Positions 60,616 through 64,000 of a stretch of DNA of 64,000 bases are shown here, in pieces (position 1 is the stretch's first letter; the number at the start of each line of letters is the position of its first letter). The notes beneath the pieces are model-generated. The model made no database searches. It was given only the letters and a program-made list of their open reading frames with translations, and was not told the DNA's origin. The DNA is from Deltaproteobacteria bacterium ADurb.Bin207 (GTDB lineage: Bacteria > Myxococcota_A > Polyangia > Polyangiales > Polyangiaceae): contig MWCO01000001.1 in the NCBI GenBank assembly GCA_002070115.1, positions 124,001 to 188,000 of the forward strand. Reading direction: 5' to 3'. The translations under genes were made by a program, and so were the position numbers.

Positions 60616-63165
60616 TCAGGAGCCACCAGCGCCAGCGGTGCCGCCATCGATGGCGCTTCCACCACCGGCCGCAGCCCCGCCCGCATCCCACGGATCACCG
60701 GCATATCCCCCGGTGCCTCCGTCCCAATCTCCTCCGGCGGCGGCGCTGCCGCCATCGATTCCGCCACTACCGCCGTCCCAGTCTCCTCCGGCGGCGGCAC
60801 TGCCGCCATCCGGGTCCCATCCTCCTGAGCCACCCCAGCCCCCGCCGCCAGTGCCGCCCCCGCCGCCAGTGCCGCCCCAGCCGCCGGAGCCACCCGCGCC
60901 CCCGTAGTTCTCCCAGCAATTGTCTGGTACCTCGCTCGGGTCGAACAACTTGACGACAGCAAGAGGTTCCGAGGGTTTGGCAACTTTCGCAGCGACGAAC
61001 CCGTTTTGTGCAACCCCGAAAATGACGTCGTCCATAAAAATCCCACGCAGGAAGTCGGCACGGGTCGGACCGTAGACATAACAACTATAGTGTTCTGTAT
61101 CCCGTTCCGCATCGGAGAACAGCGGATCTCCGGACATCGCGCCGATCGGTGTGATGCCTTCTTGCGAATCCACGTGGAACAGATGCATCGCACTCCGATA
61201 ACTCATACCCATGCTATCGTAGTAGATGCTGGTGAATGGGATAGCCAGCAATTTACGGTCATCAAAAAACGTGAAGGCCTTGTGGTTCCCTTCCGCCTCC
61301 GACCCGCCACTCTCTTCGAAAACATACTTATGCGCGAGTTTGGGTTGGGTACGGTCCGTGACATCAAAAACTTGAAGCGCCAGACCATTTACCCATCCCG
61401 ACATATCCCCCTCAGTTCCTATCGTCAACAGATGGTTTGGCCCCAGGGGATGCATATAGGTACTGAACCCCGGAATTTCAAGGGCCCCGAGAATTTTCGG
61501 CTCGCGCGGATTCGCCACATCGATGGCGAAAAGGGGATCGGTCTGGCGGAATGTCACCACGTAGGCCGTATCCCCCACGAATCGTACCGCGTAGACCGAC
61601 TCCATATATCCGAAGCCCTCTGTTTGGCCGGCAACCTTCAATTCTCCATCCACTTTTTCGAGCGTGGACAGGTAGGTTGTCAACGGCTCGGACCCCCACT
61701 GTCTCCCCGCGGTAGCCACGATTCGAATGAACCCATTCTTCTCATCAATGGAAAACTGCCCTTTGATATACCCAGGAATCACACCGGAGCCGCTGTAGGT
61801 GGGAAGCGCTCCTTCGCCCAATTCGAAACGATGCACGTAGGTCGAATAGAAGGGATCGCTCCAACTTCCTTCCATGGTGCTGGTGGCCAACACCATCGCA
61901 TTCGCGTTTTCGTACATGGTTTGTGCGACCCCGACGATGCCCAGCCCCGCGGGCGAAGCCCCGAGGTCACCCAAGTCGAGGGGCTCCACATGCGTAATGC
62001 CATATTGGCTCGTACCAGGTTTGGGGACGTAGAAATCTTGGCAAGCCACAGAGCTGGCGACAATCTGCCCTGCCGATTTGCTGAATACATGAGGCAACCA
62101 ATCCTGCGCCCGAATACCCTCGATGATCAGTTCGTTTTCCTTTACCATCACCTTTCCGAGCGCTTCGCGGACCATCATATCCAATTCATCGGCCGGAATG
62201 TCCTCCACGCTCTTGCCGCTCTTCAACAACTCTTCCACAACAAGCATTTCCGCTTTTTGTTGTTCGTATTCCGTCGGATACACACGTAGTTCAGGCAAAC
62301 GTCCTGGAACGTCCATCACCGTGCGCACATGTAGACCATTGCGCCGCGACGACGTATACCGTCCTTCGAAATACACCTCATGCACCAGGGCGGGCGATGC
62401 GGAAGCTACTGAAATCACTGAAATTTTTGTAAGTTCGGTGGGTGATGTGTTGGGATCGGGAGAAGTCCAGCCACTTGGGTCCCATGTTCCACTGAATGTC
62501 GGGATTTCCAGTCCTGCTTGTTGAAAGAGGTCGTAGCCATCCACCGTGGAGTAGACAACGAGTTTTTGGTCGGGGGAGCCGGCATCACCGACAAGGAACA
62601 TTTCGAGGGGAGTACCTTCGATCTGGATGGAAGATTGAGCCGAGGCTTCCGTCACAGGCCAAGCCTTCGAGATATGGAGCATCTGGTCACGAAGCTGGTA
62701 GATGCGAAGGCCATCGGTCTTCACGAAATCCGCTTCGTCGACATTGGCTACTTGGGTATTAGTGCCGGTATATTGGTTCGGTCCTCCCCCCTCCGGACCG
62801 CTTTCATTTCCCCCCCCTCCCCCTGCTGTGCCACCACCCATACCTCCGGCCATGGCACCGCCCGAACCTCCCGTCATCGCACCGCCTGAACCGGCGAAAG
62901 AGCCGGCGTCCATGCCCATGGAGCCACCGGCACCCGCATACCCAGTATCGTGGTCTTGCTCCATCATGAGACGCTCGAGCCGCGCTCGCGCATCGGCTTT
63001 CAAAGCCGCTTCAAGATCCTCACAGCTTGTGGCACGACGCATCAATTGGCTCGTGGACTGAGAGGGCTCCTCATTTTTCTCGGTTACGGACCCGGAGCAA
63101 GCAATCCACCCGGTAGCCAAAGACAGACAACTCACGATGGAAAGGTTACGAACGACGGTTCTCAT
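60616..63165 (-). CDS. Beta-propeller lipoprotein with Gly-rich N- and C-terminal tracts
   Basis: The 849-residue product begins with an export signal (SCLSLATGWIAC, probable lipid Cys). A Gly/Met/Ser-rich tract at residues 75-125 leads to a secreted beta-propeller domain of the PF09826 type (TNTQVANVDEADFVKTDG, YVVTFRQTDPLFAIDVANPREP, GFSTYMHPLGPNHLLTIGTEG). This family is found in haloarchaea and deep-branching bacteria. The last 110 residues are a run of W/G/D/S-rich repeats (GGSAAAGGDWDGG twice). The upstream 145 bp are AT-rich and contain the probable promoter. Function unknown. Confidence 0.87.
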   Translation of the reverse strand: MRTVVRNLSIVSCLSLATGWIACSGSVTEKNEEPSQSTSQLMRRATSCEDLEAALKADARARLERLMMEQDHDTGYAGAGGSMGMDAGSFAGSGGAMTGGSGGAMAGGMGGGTAGGGGGNESGPEGGGPNQYTGTNTQVANVDEADFVKTDGLRIYQLRDQMLHISKAWPVTEASAQSSIQIEGTPLEMFLVGDAGSPDQKLVVYSTVDGYDLFQQAGLEIPTFSGTWDPSGWTSPDPNTSPTELTKISVISVASASPALVHEVYFEGRYTSSRRNGLHVRTVMDVPGRLPELRVYPTEYEQQKAEMLVVEELLKSGKSVEDIPADELDMMVREALGKVMVKENELIIEGIRAQDWLPHVFSKSAGQIVASSVACQDFYVPKPGTSQYGITHVEPLDLGDLGASPAGLGIVGVAQTMYENANAMVLATSTMEGSWSDPFYSTYVHRFELGEGALPTYSGSGVIPGYIKGQFSIDEKNGFIRIVATAGRQWGSEPLTTYLSTLEKVDGELKVAGQTEGFGYMESVYAVRFVGDTAYVVTFRQTDPLFAIDVANPREPKILGALEIPGFSTYMHPLGPNHLLTIGTEGDMSGWVNGLALQVFDVTDRTQPKLAHKYVFEESGGSEAEGNHKAFTFFDDRKLLAIPFTSIYYDSMGMSYRSAMHLFHVDSQEGITPIGAMSGDPLFSDAERDTEHYSCYVYGPTRADFLRGIFMDDVIFGVAQNGFVAAKVAKPSEPLAVVKLFDPSEVPDNCWENYGGAGGSGGWGGTGGGGGTGGGGWGGSGGWDPDGGSAAAGGDWDGGSGGIDGGSAAAGGDWDGGTGGYAGDPWDAGGAAAGGGSAIDGGTAGAGGS

Positions 63166-63310
63166 GGTGTTGAATCCTCCGGGCTCGCTATAAGCATGCT
63201 GTGTGCCATGTTCATAACTATATGTTTCTTTTACATTTATTACTTATTGAACTGCAGTATTCCCGATCTCCTTGTCAGAATGGCACAAGATGGCACATAA
63301 GATGGTGTAC

Positions 63311-63949
63311 TCAAAGCCAACGGCGATCCAATTCGTTGTGGACGAGCGTGATGGCATCCTCGGTGTGAACCGATACGGGACCGAGACCTAACGGCTGAAC
63401 CTTATGTCGAACCAAGATCTCCCGCTGCTCTTGTGTCAATCCCCGGTCATCGCCCACCACGAACGTTACTCCCCCATCGACAAGCCCCACCGAGCGGATA
63501 TCCGGGCCCCCGGAATCCAGATAAAACAGGTTTTCGCCGTGATTCCGGCATAACCATTCTTCCAGCCCTCCGGGTCGGGCCTCTATGCCTGGCGCAAGAT
63601 GTGTCATTTCCTTTCCCGGATGCCAGGTGGCGAGGGCTTCTTGGAGCAATATGGCATTGCGACGTTCGTCGGGCCTCAAAAAACGGATGCTTTCTCCTGA
63701 CAAGCGCACGGCAAGGGGAGAATCCGCACCGGCCAGAAGCAGCAAATCGAGCACGGTGTCCCGTCGAATTCCATCCGCCACCAAAAGCGCCGCGCGCATA
63801 CATCGAACCATGATATCCATCCGCCCGCCCGAGTCGCCGAGCGCATGAAGATGAAAAGCCGAGGATGCTTTGGTGCGGGTACCGACGATCACGAAACGGC
63901 GCTGCCAGGTGGCGGAATCATGGATGATGGGGGTGAACGGATCCGACAT
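63311..63949 (-). CDS. trmY: TrmY-type tRNA (pseudouridine-54 N1)-methyltransferase
   Basis: The 212-residue SPOUT-fold protein matches the TrmY/DUF358 family: RFVIVGTRTKA start, LDLLxRC-like MDIMVRCMRAALLVADGIRRDT, IRFLRPDERRNAILL, and the trefoil-knot SAM site VVGDDRGLTQEQ with LGPVSVHTEDAITLVHNELDRRW. TrmY is mainly archaeal and acts on the T-loop of tRNA. In bacteria it is rare and its target is uncertain. The frame ends 15 bp short of a complete family C-terminus at most. ATG 63949 follows a GGGTG stretch. Confidence 0.86.
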   Translation of the reverse strand: MSDPFTPIIHDSATWQRRFVIVGTRTKASSAFHLHALGDSGGRMDIMVRCMRAALLVADGIRRDTVLDLLLLAGADSPLAVRLSGESIRFLRPDERRNAILLQEALATWHPGKEMTHLAPGIEARPGGLEEWLCRNHGENLFYLDSGGPDIRSVGLVDGGVTFVVGDDRGLTQEQREILVRHKVQPLGLGPVSVHTEDAITLVHNELDRRWL

Positions 63950-64000
63950 GAGCCGTAGATTATACGCGCCACCCTGGCGACACCCAATGAATTGCGCCGG

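Noticed and set aside
61006-62289. A 427-codon plus-strand frame
   Set aside because: Antisense to the large propeller lipoprotein, whose frame has the signal peptide and the propeller repeats.

Overview
The window looks like a chromosomal segment of a moderately GC-rich member of the Myxococcota. The evidence is a MYXO-CTERM tail (GCSC motif, one membrane helix, RRR end) on the heparinase-like gene, many secreted lipoproteins with Ser/Asp/Gly linkers, a Hanks-type kinase, an AgmX-like protein, and a CXXXY-type CcmE as found in sulfate-reducing Deltaproteobacteria. The lineage below phylum level is not resolved. I saw no rRNA, tRNA or CRISPR array.

Layout. 1-8.1 kb: a partial golvesin-domain secreted protein, an MscS channel, CcmE, an unrecognised protein, a Ser/Thr kinase, and the lysine genes dapA-dapB with a 4-nt overlap. 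8.6-15.8 kb: the metabolic centrepiece, a seven-gene operon tmcD-tmcC-tmcB-hmcA-hmcB-hmcC-hmcD. It encodes a 16-haem periplasmic lipocytochrome, a Tat-exported four-cluster ferredoxin-like subunit, an NrfD-type membrane subunit, a 42-residue membrane peptide, a cytochrome-b-like anchor and a cytoplasmic CCG-domain iron-sulfur protein. Together these can link periplasmic c-type haems to the quinone pool and a cytoplasmic thiol/disulfide-type reaction.

15.8-26 kb: a decay and transfer zone. It holds a truncated BadF/BcrA-type ATPase relic, a heparinase II/III gene broken by three in-frame stop codons (TAG, TGA, TAA) with no indels, a sulfide:quinone-oxidoreductase-like gene with two offsetting frameshifts next to an intact DUF1641 gene, an AT-rich foreign-looking gene, and an IS1634-family element. 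The element is flanked by an unusually long, perfect 232-bp target duplication.

26-40 kb: secreted and uptake functions. There are two right-handed beta-helix lipoproteins, a coiled-coil/barrel-like protein, a beta-propeller lipoprotein, and a sugar-type ABC transporter whose substrate-binding protein is fused to one permease. An SGNH hydrolase lies divergently. Intergenic spacers here carry several dispersed repeat families, including a 24-nt motif in five copies; two copies lie 50-70 bp upstream of secreted glycan-type genes.

40-64 kb: envelope and housekeeping genes. These include GYF-like and AgmX-like proteins, Lnt, an STN/adhesin-like membrane protein, thioredoxin, two SUMF1-fold lipoproteins, an EF-hand protein built from three 177-bp tandem units, a nicotinate-phosphoribosyltransferase-like protein, a DEDDh exonuclease, Aat, a C45-type acyltransferase, a large propeller lipoprotein with a Gly-rich tail, and an archaeal-type TrmY methyltransferase.
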